NCBI GenBank assembly: GCA_019358985.1
Contig: JAHHIJ010000023.1
Span: forward strand, 1 to 64,000
Direction of reading: 5' to 3'
Source of the DNA: Tolypothrix brevis GSE-NOS-MK-07-07A
GTDB taxonomy: Bacteria > Cyanobacteriota > Cyanobacteriia > Cyanobacteriales > Nostocaceae
Length of the DNA: 64,000 nt
Shown: one piece after another, positions 44,913-53,718 of the stretch
How positions within the stretch are numbered: the stretch's first letter is position 1
How the letters are laid out: every line of letters starts with the position of its first letter
The notes under the pieces: model-generated
Databases searched by the model: none
What the model saw: the letters and a program-made list of their open reading frames with translations, nothing else
Told to the model about the DNA's origin: nothing
Translations under genes and position numbers: made by a program

Positions 44913-45426
44913 TTATTTTTCTGGTGGCAAATCTACACTGTACAGAGTTTCCCCTTCTAAGTTAATCAATGCTACTGTCATCACTTCTGTATTGCTGTCA
45001 ATTTTGACTGTACCAAAGAATTGGAAACCCTCACTTGGAGGTCGATTTGCTCTCAAACCTGGAGGTATACTGAGAAACTTCACTTCTGGACCAAAGGTAT
45101 TGTCGAGTCTATTAGGTCCAAATGTGCCAGAGTTGAGAGGACCGGCAACGAACTCCCAGAAGGGTTTAAAGTCTTGAAATTGTGCTTTCTACAATCATTT
45201 GCGCGGGGCGATCGCTACGACTCCAAATGACTGCTCTATTACCGTCAATATCGCCACTAGCTACACCATAAGGTATTCCAGGACGCTCTTTGTCTGATGT
45301 GATGATACCAGGTGCTTGAGCAAAACCTGATTTTGCTAAAAAATTTGTGGCAATTATTCCACCACCGGTAATAGCTGAATTTAGCAAAAACTGGCGACGG
45401 TTTAGCTTGAGTGGATTGAATTTCAT
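44913..45426 (-). pseudogene. PhoD-type alkaline phosphatase with central deletion
   Basis: The first 80 residues are the N-terminus of a PhoD-family phosphatase. They include a twin-arginine signal (LNRRQFLLNSAITGGG) and YGVASGDIDGNRAVIWSRSD, ending PAQMIVES. The frame then closes at 45166. In the neighbouring frame, the PhoD C-terminus follows at once as FKPFWEFVAGPLNSGTFGPN, PPSEGFQFFGTVKID and EGETLYSVDLPPEK, with a stop at 44913. The roughly 350-residue catalytic middle is gone. I read both halves directly. The deletion and frame change at about 45170 are inferred. Not functional. Confidence 0.85.
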
Positions 45427-45881
45427 AAAATTTAATAACCGTAGTTAAAAGGCTACACGGACTTTCGTAAACAAAACCGCGAAACTGCCCTATGGAAATT
45501 CCAAAGGGTAGATACCAAGAGATTTAGTTAATTTTTCAGATTGCTGATTTAAATGGCAATCCAATCAACAAATGGTTATTTTTAGTAACACCTAGAACAA
45601 TACTAAGGGTGTGTTAATTTGTCAAGAAAATGAGCAATTCATATTGACATCAATAAAATCGCTTACTGCTGATGGTAACTGATACAATCAATAATCTTTT
45701 ATTAATCTTTTGTTTTTCTAAAATTAACCTTAAAATACTTACAATGTAAAGACGTTCCGGCGGAACGTCTCTACGACAGTTACAATGTAAAGACGTTCCG
45801 GCGGAACGTCTCTACGACGGCTATGATGTTTTTATTATTGTTAATTAAACGGACATAACATAACTACTTGATTACCTATTT
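45427..45881. other. Intergenic region with palindromic repeats
   Basis: No gene. It carries two GTAAAGACGTTCC palindromes and a tail of the dispersed 82-base repeat (45746-45858). The first 300 bases show nothing recognisable. Confidence 0.7.
45746..45858. repeat. Dispersed 82-base repeat copy with doubled palindrome
   Basis: Two palindromes GTAAAGACG...CGTCTCTAC at 45746-45774 and 45787-45815, separated by GACAGTTACAAT. They are followed by ACGACGGCTATGATG and TTTTTATTATTGTTAATTAA, ending ACGGACATAACA. Confidence 0.85.
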
Positions 45882-46646
45882 TTACCAAGGCAATCGGCTA
45901 CCATCCCAGGAAAAGAACTGTCCGCTATCTTCTTGTTGAAGCTGTTCGATAACTGCTAGTAGTTGGCTAACAGTTCGCTCGACTGAGAATAATTTTTCTG
46001 CTGGTACATTCCCTTGAAATGGACGAGAAAGACGGGTATCTGTTGTACCTGGATGTAATGTCACAAGTATAGTTTTCGGGCTATTTCTACCATACTCAAT
46101 CGCCACTGTTCGCATAAACATATTCAGTGCAGCTTTGGATGCTCGGTAGCCATACCATCCACCAAGTTGATTATCGCCAATACTACCAACTTTAGCAGAA
46201 ATACTCGCAAAAATGCTGCGTTCTTGATGACGAAATAGCGGTAATAAATGTTTAGCAAGTAGCACAGATGCAATACTATTAACTTGGAAATAGCGGAGTA
46301 AATTATCTGAATTTATTTGTCTTAAGCTTTTTTCGGGTTGTATAGTTTCATGATGAAGTAATCCTACACAATTGATCGCAAAGTGGAGTTTATTGACTTC
46401 TGCGCGTATTTTTTGAACAGCTTCGTTAATCTGCGATTCGTCGGTAATATCTATTTGCAAACAAGTTAGTTTTTCCGCGTTTTCGCTTTCGAGAGTGATT
46501 AATTCTGAGGCAGATTCTCTATAAGTTGCGTAAATTTTCGCTATTCTATCATCTTGCAGAAATTTTTGGACAAAACCTAGACCAATACCTTGACTAGCTC
46601 CGACAATTAATACGTTAGCATCGTTAATTTTATTGAGAAAAGACAT
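45882..46646 (-). CDS. SDR family oxidoreductase
   Basis: A 254-residue short-chain dehydrogenase/reductase. The NAD(P)-binding motif is VLIVGASQGIGLGFVQKF and the catalytic tetrad is represented by FAINCVGLLHHE (N), FASISAKVGSI (S) and WYGYRASKAALNMF (YxxxK). Downstream TLHPGTTDTRLSRPFQG is typical of the CsgA-like or classical C-factor subgroup. The substrate is unknown. Two TTCAG-loop hairpins and a third variant lie in the 92 bases between it and mnmE, so it may not be co-transcribed with mnmE despite the same direction. Confidence 0.9.
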   Translation of the reverse strand: MSFLNKINDANVLIVGASQGIGLGFVQKFLQDDRIAKIYATYRESASELITLESENAEKLTCLQIDITDESQINEAVQKIRAEVNKLHFAINCVGLLHHETIQPEKSLRQINSDNLLRYFQVNSIASVLLAKHLLPLFRHQERSIFASISAKVGSIGDNQLGGWYGYRASKAALNMFMRTVAIEYGRNSPKTILVTLHPGTTDTRLSRPFQGNVPAEKLFSVERTVSQLLAVIEQLQQEDSGQFFSWDGSRLPW

Positions 46647-46659
46647 TGGTATTCGTAGT

Positions 46660-46675
46660 GAGGACTTCAGTCCTC
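46660..46675. repeat. TTCAG-loop hairpin, GAGGAC stem, copy 1
   Basis: GAGGACTTCAGTCCTC preceded by CGTAGT. An identical copy follows at 46691. Confidence 0.8.
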
Positions 46676-46690
46676 TTATTATACCGTAGT

Positions 46691-46706
46691 GAGGACTTCA
46701 GTCCTC
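46691..46706. repeat. TTCAG-loop hairpin, GAGGAC stem, copy 2
   Basis: Second copy of GAGGACTTCAGTCCTC preceded by CGTAGT, a 31-base tandem with the first. Confidence 0.8.
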
Positions 46707-46721
46707 TTATTATACTAGGAA

Positions 46722-46737
46722 GACGACTGAAGTCGTC
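46722..46737. repeat. TTCAG-loop hairpin, GACGAC stem variant
   Basis: GACGACTGAAGTCGTC followed by ACTAC, the same design in opposite orientation with a changed stem. Confidence 0.78.
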
Positions 46738-46738
46738 A

Positions 46739-48127
46739 CTACTTACCAATACAAAATTTATGAAAAATCCGGTCTAGGACTGATTCCGTAACTTCCTCAC
46801 CTGTAATTTCTCCTAATGCATAAATTGCGCTTCTCAAGTCAATTGTCCAAAAATCAAAAGGCAATTGTTGGGCAATTGTTGCTTGCACTTGTTCTAATGA
46901 TATTTTAGCTTCTGTTAACGCGGCTGCTTGTCTTTGATTAATTGCAAAATCCATATCAGCAGCTTGGACTTTTCCGGTTTGAACTATCTCTAAAATAGCT
47001 GTTTCTAAAGCATCAATTCCTTGATTATTAGCTGCTGCGGTTTGAACAACTTGGCTAATATTTTTCGGATATTCAATAGATGCAATATGCTGGGTTTCTA
47101 CAAGGTCGATTTTATTGAGAACCAAAATTAAGGGACGGTGTTGCACTTGAGAATAAATTTCCGCATCGCTTTTCGTCCAACCTGCGGAAGCGTCGATGGT
47201 GAGCAATACTAAATCAGCCGCACTTGCAGCACGACGCGATCGCTCGACGCCAATTTTCTCTACTTGGTCAATGGTATCACGTATACCAGCCGTATCTAGT
47301 ACTTGCACGGGTATTCCACCGACAACTAGCTGCGATTCAACTACATCGCGGGTGGTTCCGGGCAAATCAGTAACAATAGCGCGATCGCTTTGACTCCATG
47401 CATTCAACAAGCTCGATTTTCCCACATTCGGACGCCCGACAATCGCCACTTTTAAGCCTGTGCGTAGCAGTTCGCCTTTTTCTGATGTTGCTAATAGCTT
47501 AATTATTTCTGCGCTAATTTTCTCAATTTCTGATATGATTACTTTATCATCCAACGGAGGTAAGTCTTCCTCAAAGTCAATACGAGCTTCGATTTCCGCT
47601 AAGATATCCAAGCAGTTAGCGCGTAACTGCCGGATGGGATGAGCTAATTTCCCCTGCAAACCAGCTAATGCTGCAAGTGCAGCTTGGGGAGATTTTGCAC
47701 CCACTAAATCAGCAACACTCTCAGCTTGAGTTAAATCTAGTCGCCCATTTAAAAAGGCGCGGAGGGTAAATTCTCCCGGTTGAGCCAGTCTTGCGCCACT
47801 TTCCAAACACAGTTGCAACACCTGCTGCACGGCGATAATTCCCCCGTGGCAATGAAATTCTACCACATCTTCACGAGTGTAAGACCGGGGTGCTTTCATA
47901 ATTAGCAAGAGTGCTTCATCCACGAGTACTGCGGAAAGCGGATGGCGAATGTAACCGTAGAGAATGCGGTGAGATTCCCAAATTTGATGCCCAGGTGCAT
48001 GAAAAAGAGTTTGGGCGATTTGCAAAGCTTTATTACCAGATAAGCGCACAATTCCCACACTACCCTGTTGGGGAACAACAGCAGTAGCTATAGCCGCGAT
48101 GGTGCCAATTGTAGCAAATTCCGACAT
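46739..48127 (-). CDS. mnmE: tRNA modification GTPase MnmE
   Basis: A 462-residue GTPase that, with MnmG, modifies the wobble uridine of several tRNAs. The N-terminal folate-binding domain begins [20 protein letters not shown] and contains HCHGG. The G domain has G1 [13 protein letters not shown]3 DTAGIRD and G4 NKID. The C-terminal FCIGK carries the conserved cysteine. Full length. A hairpin-rich gap separates it from the downstream SDR gene. The upstream side holds the dispersed repeat at 48248. Confidence 0.96.
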   Translation of the reverse strand: MSEFATIGTIAAIATAVVPQQGSVGIVRLSGNKALQIAQTLFHAPGHQIWESHRILYGYIRHPLSAVLVDEALLLIMKAPRSYTREDVVEFHCHGGIIAVQQVLQLCLESGARLAQPGEFTLRAFLNGRLDLTQAESVADLVGAKSPQAALAALAGLQGKLAHPIRQLRANCLDILAEIEARIDFEEDLPPLDDKVIISEIEKISAEIIKLLATSEKGELLRTGLKVAIVGRPNVGKSSLLNAWSQSDRAIVTDLPGTTRDVVESQLVVGGIPVQVLDTAGIRDTIDQVEKIGVERSRRAASAADLVLLTIDASAGWTKSDAEIYSQVQHRPLILVLNKIDLVETQHIASIEYPKNISQVVQTAAANNQGIDALETAILEIVQTGKVQAADMDFAINQRQAAALTEAKISLEQVQATIAQQLPFDFWTIDLRSAIYALGEITGEEVTESVLDRIFHKFCIGK

Positions 48128-48442
48128 GAGCGCTTCTTCAACTAAAATTATTTCATCTATTGGCTAGGGTAGCAAGAGTGCGATCGCTATTTGCGTTAGA
48201 TATACCAAATTGACAAGGTAAAATTTATCTGGAGGGTAATAAACTCATGTCCGTTTAATTAACAGTAATAAAAACCTACTACCGTCGTAGAGACGTTCCG
48301 GCGGAACGTCTTTACAATTGTAAGTAATAAACCTGTCATGATATAACTCTTTAACAAACACGTTTGTATAAAGTGAAGAGTTAGGAGCATAGAATAAAAA
48401 CTATAACTCATAACTCATTATTTTGAGATAAAGGAGTTGACT
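48128..48442. other. Divergent intergenic region with a repeat
   Basis: It holds the mnmE promoter side, a reversed dispersed 82-base repeat (48248-48316) and the leader of the 66-residue gene. No gene seen. Confidence 0.6.
48248..48316. repeat. Dispersed 82-base repeat, reverse orientation
   Basis: ATGTCCGTTTAATTAACAG then AAAAACCTACTACCGTCG and GTAGAGACGTTCCGG with its complement. This is the reverse complement of the unit at 41581, with the same order of parts. Confidence 0.85.
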
Positions 48443-48643
48443 GTGGAGCAAAAGATTAATTGCGCTGAAGCCTGTGTTAACGGGTGCGTTTTGGGTGATA
48501 AATGCCCTAATTTAGAGTTTAAAGAAGCGACATCACAATTTATCCAAGAGACTTCTTTAGATAAAATGTTGGAGATGGCGGAAGCTGCACGACTCAAAAA
48601 ACTTACAGAACCCCCAAAATGGATTTTGCCTGAAGATATTTAA
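48443..48643 (+). CDS. Small cysteine-containing hypothetical protein, 66 aa
   Basis: A 66-residue protein with four cysteines near the N-terminus (INCAEACVNGCVLGDKCPNL), arranged C-X3-C-X3-C-X5-C, then an acidic helical tail ending in EPPKWILPEDI. The cysteine cluster could bind metal or form disulfides. I do not recognise a named family. The start is GTG 48443, six bases after AAGGAG. A TTG at 48437 abuts the ribosome site and is less likely. It has no obvious operon partner. Confidence 0.7.
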   Translation: MEQKINCAEACVNGCVLGDKCPNLEFKEATSQFIQETSLDKMLEMAEAARLKKLTEPPKWILPEDI

Positions 48644-48655
48644 AAGTTCCAACTG

Positions 48656-48684
48656 GTAGAGACGTTCCGGTGGAACGTCTCTAC
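48656..48684. repeat. GTAGAGACG-family palindrome
   Basis: GTAGAGACGTTCCGGTGG followed by AACGTCTCTAC, 13 bases after the stop of the small cysteine gene. It could act as its terminator. Confidence 0.82.
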
Positions 48685-48801
48685 GTTCAGCCAAACAGTT
48701 TGGAATTATCTTAACCAAATCTTAGCCATTTCTCAATCTTTTATTAATGTTGAAGGTGTGATTAAGCCTTAAACTTCCCTTGTAGCTAGAGCAACAAATT
48801 C

Positions 48802-49170
48802 ATGTTAACTGCTGTACAAACCATAACCATCTTCCAAAAGCAACCCGAACCTAAGGTATTTGCAACTGGTCAAGTCATTTTTGAGGAAGGACAACCTGGA
48901 GATGTGATGTACGGTGTTCTGGAAGGAGAAGTTGACATCTCCGTTAATGGCAAAATTGTTGAGACGATTAAAGCCGGAGATGTGTTTGGTACTGGTGCCC
49001 TCGTCGGCATAAATAATAGAACTTATACAGCGACAGCTAAAAATGACTGCAAGCTGGGTTTTCTCAATGAGGAACGCTTTTTGTTTGCTGTTCAAGAAAC
49101 ACCGATGTTTGCCTTGGAAGTATTGCGAAGCTACTCTAAACGCTTAAGTAGCTTGGAACATCAGTTATAA
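48802..49170 (+). CDS. Stand-alone cyclic nucleotide-binding domain protein
   Basis: A 122-residue single cNMP-binding domain of the CAP/CRP type (FATGQVIFEEGQPGDVMYGVLEGEVDI, VFGTGALVGINNRTYTATA, and a C-terminal helix). The phosphate-binding cassette has GTGALVGINNRTYTATAKN, where the usual arginine is followed by Thr, roughly the expected R-T/S pair. No DNA-binding HTH or enzyme domain is attached, so it may work with a separate partner. Such proteins are common in cyanobacteria, which use cAMP widely. The ligand is not proven. Confidence 0.87.
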   Translation: MLTAVQTITIFQKQPEPKVFATGQVIFEEGQPGDVMYGVLEGEVDISVNGKIVETIKAGDVFGTGALVGINNRTYTATAKNDCKLGFLNEERFLFAVQETPMFALEVLRSYSKRLSSLEHQL

Positions 49171-49176
49171 GATGTC

Positions 49177-49275
49177 TACAGCGATTCCCATATTCATGAG
49201 TAACCGCAGATGAAGATAGATAAACGCTGATGGACGCAGATAAATTTGGACTTCAGCAGACTAGGAAACGCTATA
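49177..49275. repeat. MITE-like element, TATAGCGATTCCC family, copy 2
   Basis: It starts TACAGCGATTCCCATATTC and ends CTAGGAAACGCTATA. The interior contains AACCGCAGATGAAGATAGA and a GATGGACGCAGATAAAT segment, as in the copy at 18678. Confidence 0.78.
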
Positions 49276-49296
49276 ATAGTCAGGATATTGCGTTTG

Positions 49297-49986
49297 CTAA
49301 ATTAAATCTGGCTCAATATTTAATTCTGGCAGTTTTGCGGATAAGCGATCGCTTGTTTCTTCAGCCAATTCTTTCTGCTGACGTTCATGCTGCGCTTCTT
49401 CTTCTGAAGTTGTAACCAGTTGTCCTTCAGAAGTGAAAAAGCGTAACTTTTCTTCATACACTCCCAAATATAACCCTAGCTGCTGACTCCACAACCAGTT
49501 TAGGGGATTTGGTTGTAATGGTTGATATTCACCACCTACCAAAATAAATCCAGCAAATTCTAAATTATTTGGATCAAACCAAAAGTAATCTGGTGTGCGA
49601 AAAGTATCTTGATAAATTTGTTTTTTTAAACCTTTATCAACTGCCGCTGTTGAATCGGAAAGAAGCTCTACAATCACGTTGGGATATTTGCCGTCTTCTT
49701 CCCAAACAACCCAACTTTTGCGGGGTTTGCGTTCAGTTCCCAGTGCGACAAAAAAATCTACTGCGCGAAAGTCTTCTGCTTTGGGCTGGCGTGAACTATA
49801 GTAGACGGTGAGATTACCCGATGCATAGAAATCGTTCCGGTTTTGCCACAACCACTCAATAGACTCGATTAGCAGCGTCATTTGCTCTCGTTGTAAGTCA
49901 GATTCCAAAGGTGGTTCATCACTATGTAAATCCCCGGTCGGAAATATAACATCTTTTGGCGTTTCAAAATCTTTGGGGACAGACAT
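49297..49986 (-). CDS. Uma2 family (DUF820) endonuclease-like protein
   Basis: A 229-residue Uma2 protein of the PD-(D/E)XK nuclease superfamily. Characteristic parts are DLHSDEPPLESDLQREQM, YYSSRQPKAEDFRAVDFFV, SWVVWEEDGKYPNVIVELLSD and DYFWFDPNNLEFAGF. The last two mark a Uma2 subgroup with a C-terminal extension. The final part (EEEAQHERQQKELAEETSD) is a short coiled coil. The catalytic PD/ExK motif is partly degenerate (PNVIVELLS), so activity is uncertain. It is unlinked to its paralog at 7221. Role unknown. Confidence 0.86.
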   Translation of the reverse strand: MSVPKDFETPKDVIFPTGDLHSDEPPLESDLQREQMTLLIESIEWLWQNRNDFYASGNLTVYYSSRQPKAEDFRAVDFFVALGTERKPRKSWVVWEEDGKYPNVIVELLSDSTAAVDKGLKKQIYQDTFRTPDYFWFDPNNLEFAGFILVGGEYQPLQPNPLNWLWSQQLGLYLGVYEEKLRFFTSEGQLVTTSEEEAQHERQQKELAEETSDRLSAKLPELNIEPDLI

Positions 49987-50085
49987 GGTGGCTAGTCTCT
50001 AACTGGTATAAGTTTAGCGTATCAGTGAGGCGGGATTTCTGTTGGTGAGAGCGAACTTGAATAACTATGATTAATATGGTAATTA

Positions 50086-50108
50086 ATAGTATCATAAAAT
50101 GATACTAT
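50086..50108. promoter_or_regulatory. HicAB operator, perfect 10+3+10 palindrome
   Basis: ATAGTATCAT, AAA, ATGATACTAT: both arms are fully complementary. It ends three bases before the hicA start codon. The HicB ribbon-helix-helix is the expected ligand. Confidence 0.82.
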
Positions 50109-50111
50109 ATA

Positions 50112-50381
50112 ATGGGACTTAACACTAAACACCAAAAAACGCTCAATGCTATTTTTGAGAATCCTGTCAAATCTAATATTTCTTGGAATGATGTTGAGAC
50201 TATGCTAATTGCTCTTGGTGCAGAAGTATCAGAGGGTTCAGGATCAAGAGTAAAAGTAGCTCTTAAGGAAATAAGAGCGGTTTTTCACAGACCACATCCA
50301 GAGAAAGAAACAGATAAAGGTGCGATTAAATCAGTACGACGTTTTTTGACAGAAGCAGGAGTGACAAATGATGAATTATAA
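50112..50381 (+). CDS. hicA: HicA-family mRNA interferase toxin
   Basis: An 89-residue HicA toxin with a dsRNA-binding-like fold. The family segment ISWNDVETMLIALGAEVSEGSG precedes the catalytic histidine region FHRPHPEKETDKGAIKSVRRFL. In studied members, HicA cleaves mRNA until HicB binds it. Length fits the longer HicA subgroup. The ATG at 50112 is three bases from the operator, and no Shine-Dalgarno sequence is present. A TATAAT string overlaps the start and cannot be a -10 for this start. Its 3' end overlaps hicB by 14 bases. Confidence 0.93.
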   Translation: MGLNTKHQKTLNAIFENPVKSNISWNDVETMLIALGAEVSEGSGSRVKVALKEIRAVFHRPHPEKETDKGAIKSVRRFLTEAGVTNDEL

Positions 50382-50685
50382 AGGTTATGAAGCAGTTGTA
50401 GAATTTGATGAAGACGCAGAAATCTTTCATGGTGAAGTAATTAATCTTAGAGATGTGATAACTTTTCAAGGTGAGACTGTACAAGAATTGAAACAAGCAT
50501 TTCGTGATTCAGTAGATGTTTATTTGGATTTTTGTAAAGAACGTGGTGAGGAAGCTGAAAAACCATTTTCAGGTAAGTTTGTAGTCAGAATTAATCCGAG
50601 CTTACATAAAGAAATTTCAATCAAAGCAAAGAAAGAAGGACAAAGTTTAAATTCTTGGATAGAAAAGCGCTTGTGTGAAGTTTAA
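50368..50685 (+). CDS. hicB: HicB-family antitoxin with ribbon-helix-helix
   Basis: A 105-residue antitoxin that binds HicA and represses the operon. The N-terminal half is the partly degenerate RNase H-like fold (YKGYEAVVEFDEDAEIFHGE, VINLRDVITFQGETV). The C-terminal SGKFVVRINPSLHKEISI and GQSLNSWIEKRL are a ribbon-helix-helix DNA-binding domain, suitable for the palindrome upstream of hicA. It overlaps hicA by 14 bases, implying coupled translation. A hairpin terminator follows within 50 bases. Confidence 0.94.
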   Translation: MMNYKGYEAVVEFDEDAEIFHGEVINLRDVITFQGETVQELKQAFRDSVDVYLDFCKERGEEAEKPFSGKFVVRINPSLHKEISIKAKKEGQSLNSWIEKRLCEV

Positions 50686-50732
50686 GGATTAATTTTTCTG
50701 TTCAAAATAAGAAAATACAATGTTTAATGAAA

Positions 50733-50753
50733 AACCCGCCATAATAGCGGGTT
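50733..50753. terminator. Bidirectional terminator between hicAB and SDR
   Basis: AACCCGC, seven-base loop, GCGGGTT, with A-rich sequence on one side and T-rich on the other. It lies between two convergent genes and can serve both. Confidence 0.78.
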
Positions 50754-50781
50754 ATTTCGAGTAGTTCACAAGTGAAAAATA

Positions 50782-51603
50782 TTACTTATGTTTTGCTTCA
50801 TGCATATCTCTAACTATCTTTGCTACTAGCTTTCTACTGGGAGAGTATTTAATGGATTGAGCGAGTATTTTATTTCTAATCCCAGGAATGACAACAGTTT
50901 TCTTTGCCATTAAACCACGATAGCCAATTTCGGCTACAGTTCGTGTATCCATCATCCGTCCAGAACTAGCAATTTTCGCTTTTTCCATTGCTGCTGCTTG
51001 TTGAAATCCCGTTGCTGTCGGTCCTGGACAAAGAACAGTGACGGTGACACCTGTACCTTCTAATTCATTAGCGATCGCTTCGGAGAATGATAACACATAA
51101 GCTTTCGTTGCAAAATAAACTGCCATCATCGGTCCTGGTTGAAAAGCCGCAGTTGAGGCAACATTTAATATTCTCCCATAACCCTGCTTCACCATGTCTT
51201 TGACAAATAACTTTGTTAAATGAGTGATACACGCTGCATTTACTTGTATCATATCCAATTCAGCGTTGATATCGGTTTGGTGAAATAATCCATAAGTCCC
51301 AAATCCTGCATTGTTCACCAAAACATCAACCTTAATAGATGTTTCTTGTAACTCGGAATAAATTTCTTCTCTAGATGCTGGTTTAGATAAATCCTTGACA
51401 ATAATTTTCACAGCAATGTGATATTTTGGCGGAAATTCCTCCGCAATTTGCGTAAGTTTTTCTTTTTGTTTGTCTACTAATACAAGATTGTAACCATTTT
51501 CCGCAAAAATGCAAGCTAACTCGTAACCGATTCCACTGGATGCACCAGTAATAAGAGCAGTTTTTTTCTGCTGATTTTGGTATGTGGTGTTCAGATATGA
51601 CAT
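50782..51603 (-). CDS. SDR family oxidoreductase (YqjQ/DltE-like)
   Basis: A 273-residue short-chain dehydrogenase. Cofactor motif ALITGASSGIGYELACIF, structural NNAGFGTYG, active-site ILNVASTAAFQPG and YFATKAYVLSFSEAIANEL (YxxxK) are present. A conserved LCPGPTATGFQ follows. The basic C-terminal tail (KYSPSRKLVAKIVRDMH) is typical of a broad subgroup with poorly known lipid or carbonyl substrates. The start is ATG 51603. It is convergent with hicAB, separated by a terminator. A second SDR lies at 45882 but is only distantly similar. Confidence 0.9.
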   Translation of the reverse strand: MSYLNTTYQNQQKKTALITGASSGIGYELACIFAENGYNLVLVDKQKEKLTQIAEEFPPKYHIAVKIIVKDLSKPASREEIYSELQETSIKVDVLVNNAGFGTYGLFHQTDINAELDMIQVNAACITHLTKLFVKDMVKQGYGRILNVASTAAFQPGPMMAVYFATKAYVLSFSEAIANELEGTGVTVTVLCPGPTATGFQQAAAMEKAKIASSGRMMDTRTVAEIGYRGLMAKKTVVIPGIRNKILAQSIKYSPSRKLVAKIVRDMHEAKHK

Positions 51604-52336
51604 CCAATTGAAATCCTATTAACTATCGATATTTTCTATATTAGGTGATTACTTTTGTGGGCTGTAGTGCTTTTAGTCATAGTTGCAATTAAAACGTTAG
51701 ACTTTGAAGGCAACTATCCTTTATCAGTAAGCATTGTAGAAAATTTTATTAATTTTAAACTTGAGATTTAACTAACTATAATAATACGTTATAAACAAAA
51801 AAGATTTTAAACAAAGTTATAAAAATTACATTTTATCTTGAGTTAATATATTTTTTTAAATTCTCAAAAATATCAGAATATATAATTTTTTCCGTTAAAT
51901 AAAACTAAAATGGTTCGCTGATAACATTGCCATGTTTGATACAAAGAGACGTTCCACCGGAACGTCTCTCAATTGTTAAGAGAGGGAAAGGTTAAAGGGA
52001 AAAGGTACGGAAATAAAATAGCGCAAAGTTGGCTCTTTCTTCGGTTTGAGTCCCGTCAACCTTTGTAAGAACGAATTTATTCAAATAACTCTATATTTCT
52101 TCCCCTTTCCCCCTTCCCCTTTCCCCTTTACCCCTCTTTTTCATAGGTAATACCTGACGAATGAATATTGCAATTTTGGCAGATTTTTTAACAATTGTTG
52201 TAAAACTTTAAATTGTACTGATTAGGTAGCAATACTATAGCGGTTTGCACTTGTATGAAATACAGATTGTAGAGACGTTGCACTGCAACGTCTTTAAATT
52301 AACCGTCAGGATGTATTTGATTCAAACGAGGACTAA
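51604..52336. other. Long intergenic region with repeats
   Basis: No gene. It contains a palindrome at 51946-51969 (GAGACGTTCCACC/GGAACGTCTC), a pyrimidine-rich short tandem repeat (52092-52138, CCCCTTTC units) and a GTAGAGACGTTGCA palindrome (52269-52296). The rest is AT-rich. Confidence 0.7.
52092..52138. repeat. CCCCTTTC short tandem repeat
   Basis: About five imperfect units of CCCCTTTC or CCCCTT on the plus strand, a purine-rich tract on the other strand. Confidence 0.7.
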
Positions 52337-53587
52337 CTAATTAGTTGCTTTTTCTAGCCAGACTTCTACATCATCTGCAAGCAACTTATCTGCTGCTTCT
52401 AACATTGATGCTGCGATGTCTTTCAAGTCTTCGCGGTTGTTCAAGTAAGTTTTTAAGGCTGACATCGGATCGATGCTACTACTTGCGCTTAATTCGGGGA
52501 TACGGGGACGAGCTAATTGACTGACTAATTCTGGTTGAATGCTGTAAGTGTGCGCTGTAGTTAAAGCGTCATGCAGTGAAGCGTTATCAATTAGATCCAA
52601 CTGTTCGGAGCGAAGTTTGTAAATGAGTCTAACTACTGCGTCTTCTATATCATATTTAGCGATCGCTTTGGTGATAACTCCCTGGGGATCTTCTGCCTTG
52701 GATACATCGACTTCAATCGTCCGAAAAGTCCGCACATCCAAACGGCAAAATTCCCATTGAGCGTTACCTCGCTCCAATTCTACCATCACATAACCTTTAT
52801 CTTCTTTTTCTTCACTAAAATCCACCCGCTCAATACTTCCGGGATAAATCACCGGCGGATCGTTAGATTTATTCAAATTTTGATGTTTGTGGACGTGTCC
52901 CAATGCCACATAATCAAAACAAGGTCGCGTTAACAAAGATAATGGCAGAGTAAAGCCTTTACCCACAGCCAAAAAACGCTCGGCTCCTAAAGTCGCATTA
53001 TCAGCCATTAAGTGAGCTAATAACACAGTTGGCACATCGGGATCTAAACGGCGAATTTCCCCTTCTAAAACTACTCGCAAGCGTTCTGTTAATAGCTGGT
53101 TGACTTCCGCAAGTGATAAATTCTCAGTATCTTGGCGCGTCATCAGCGCCGAACGAGTCAGCCAAGGTAAAGTTATAACTTGCACGTTTCCATTACGAGT
53201 TTGGATGTGGTGAGTAGTTAAGGTATCACCCACAACAAAACCCCGCACTGCCAAGGTGCGGTAAATACATAAACTTGCGCCTCCCTGTCCTTGGGAATGT
53301 TGGTCATGGTTTCCCACCAACAGGACTGTGGGAATGTTAGCATCCACGAGACGGTGAAACTGACTGGCAAAGGCTTCTTGTACATATGGCGGTGGTGTCG
53401 CATCCGGGAAAGCATCGCCACCGAATATCACCAAATCTACCGCATCTGTTAACGCGCGATCGATACATCGAGATAAAGTCTTGACAAAATCCTCCAACCG
53501 TGTATTTAATCCAGTTTCGGGATTGATGCGTCCGTGGGAGAAACCGCTTCCCATGTGGATATCGGATAAATGCAGGATTTTAATCAT
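52337..53587 (-). CDS. sbcD: SbcD-like DNA repair exonuclease (metallophosphoesterase)
   Basis: A 416-residue nuclease subunit. The calcineurin-like metal motifs are in order: LSDIHMG (DxH), GGDAFPD (GD), LVGNHDQH (GNHD), LLAHLM and ALGHVHKHQ (GHxH). SbcD acts with the SbcC ATPase to process hairpins and breaks, and here may act on the many palindromes in this genome. SbcC is not in the window. I prefer ATG 53587 (MIKILHLSD). An upstream frame adds three residues. The C-terminal capping domain is complete. The gene stands alone between repeat-rich spacers. Confidence 0.88.
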   Translation of the reverse strand: MIKILHLSDIHMGSGFSHGRINPETGLNTRLEDFVKTLSRCIDRALTDAVDLVIFGGDAFPDATPPPYVQEAFASQFHRLVDANIPTVLLVGNHDQHSQGQGGASLCIYRTLAVRGFVVGDTLTTHHIQTRNGNVQVITLPWLTRSALMTRQDTENLSLAEVNQLLTERLRVVLEGEIRRLDPDVPTVLLAHLMADNATLGAERFLAVGKGFTLPLSLLTRPCFDYVALGHVHKHQNLNKSNDPPVIYPGSIERVDFSEEKEDKGYVMVELERGNAQWEFCRLDVRTFRTIEVDVSKAEDPQGVITKAIAKYDIEDAVVRLIYKLRSEQLDLIDNASLHDALTTAHTYSIQPELVSQLARPRIPELSASSSIDPMSALKTYLNNREDLKDIAASMLEAADKLLADDVEVWLEKATN

Positions 53588-53593
53588 ATTTGT

Positions 53594-53642
53594 CAATGGT
53601 CAAGAGTCAATGGTCAATGGTCAATGGTCAAGAGTCAATGGT
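53594..53642. repeat. GTCAATG heptamer tandem repeat
   Basis: Consecutive GTCAATG / GTCAAGA units (about seven), a short tandem repeat typical of cyanobacteria. It lies in the leader region of sbcD. Confidence 0.8.
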
Positions 53643-53718
53643 TTCTTTCTGAACTATTGGACATCTCCATAAATTAATTATGCGTTGCCTTAAACCCTTA
53701 GACATCTCCATAAATTAA

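Noticed and set aside
50108-50113. TATAAT as hicA promoter
   Set aside because: It overlaps the start codon, so a transcript from it would begin inside the gene. Family alignment supports the ATG at 50112.
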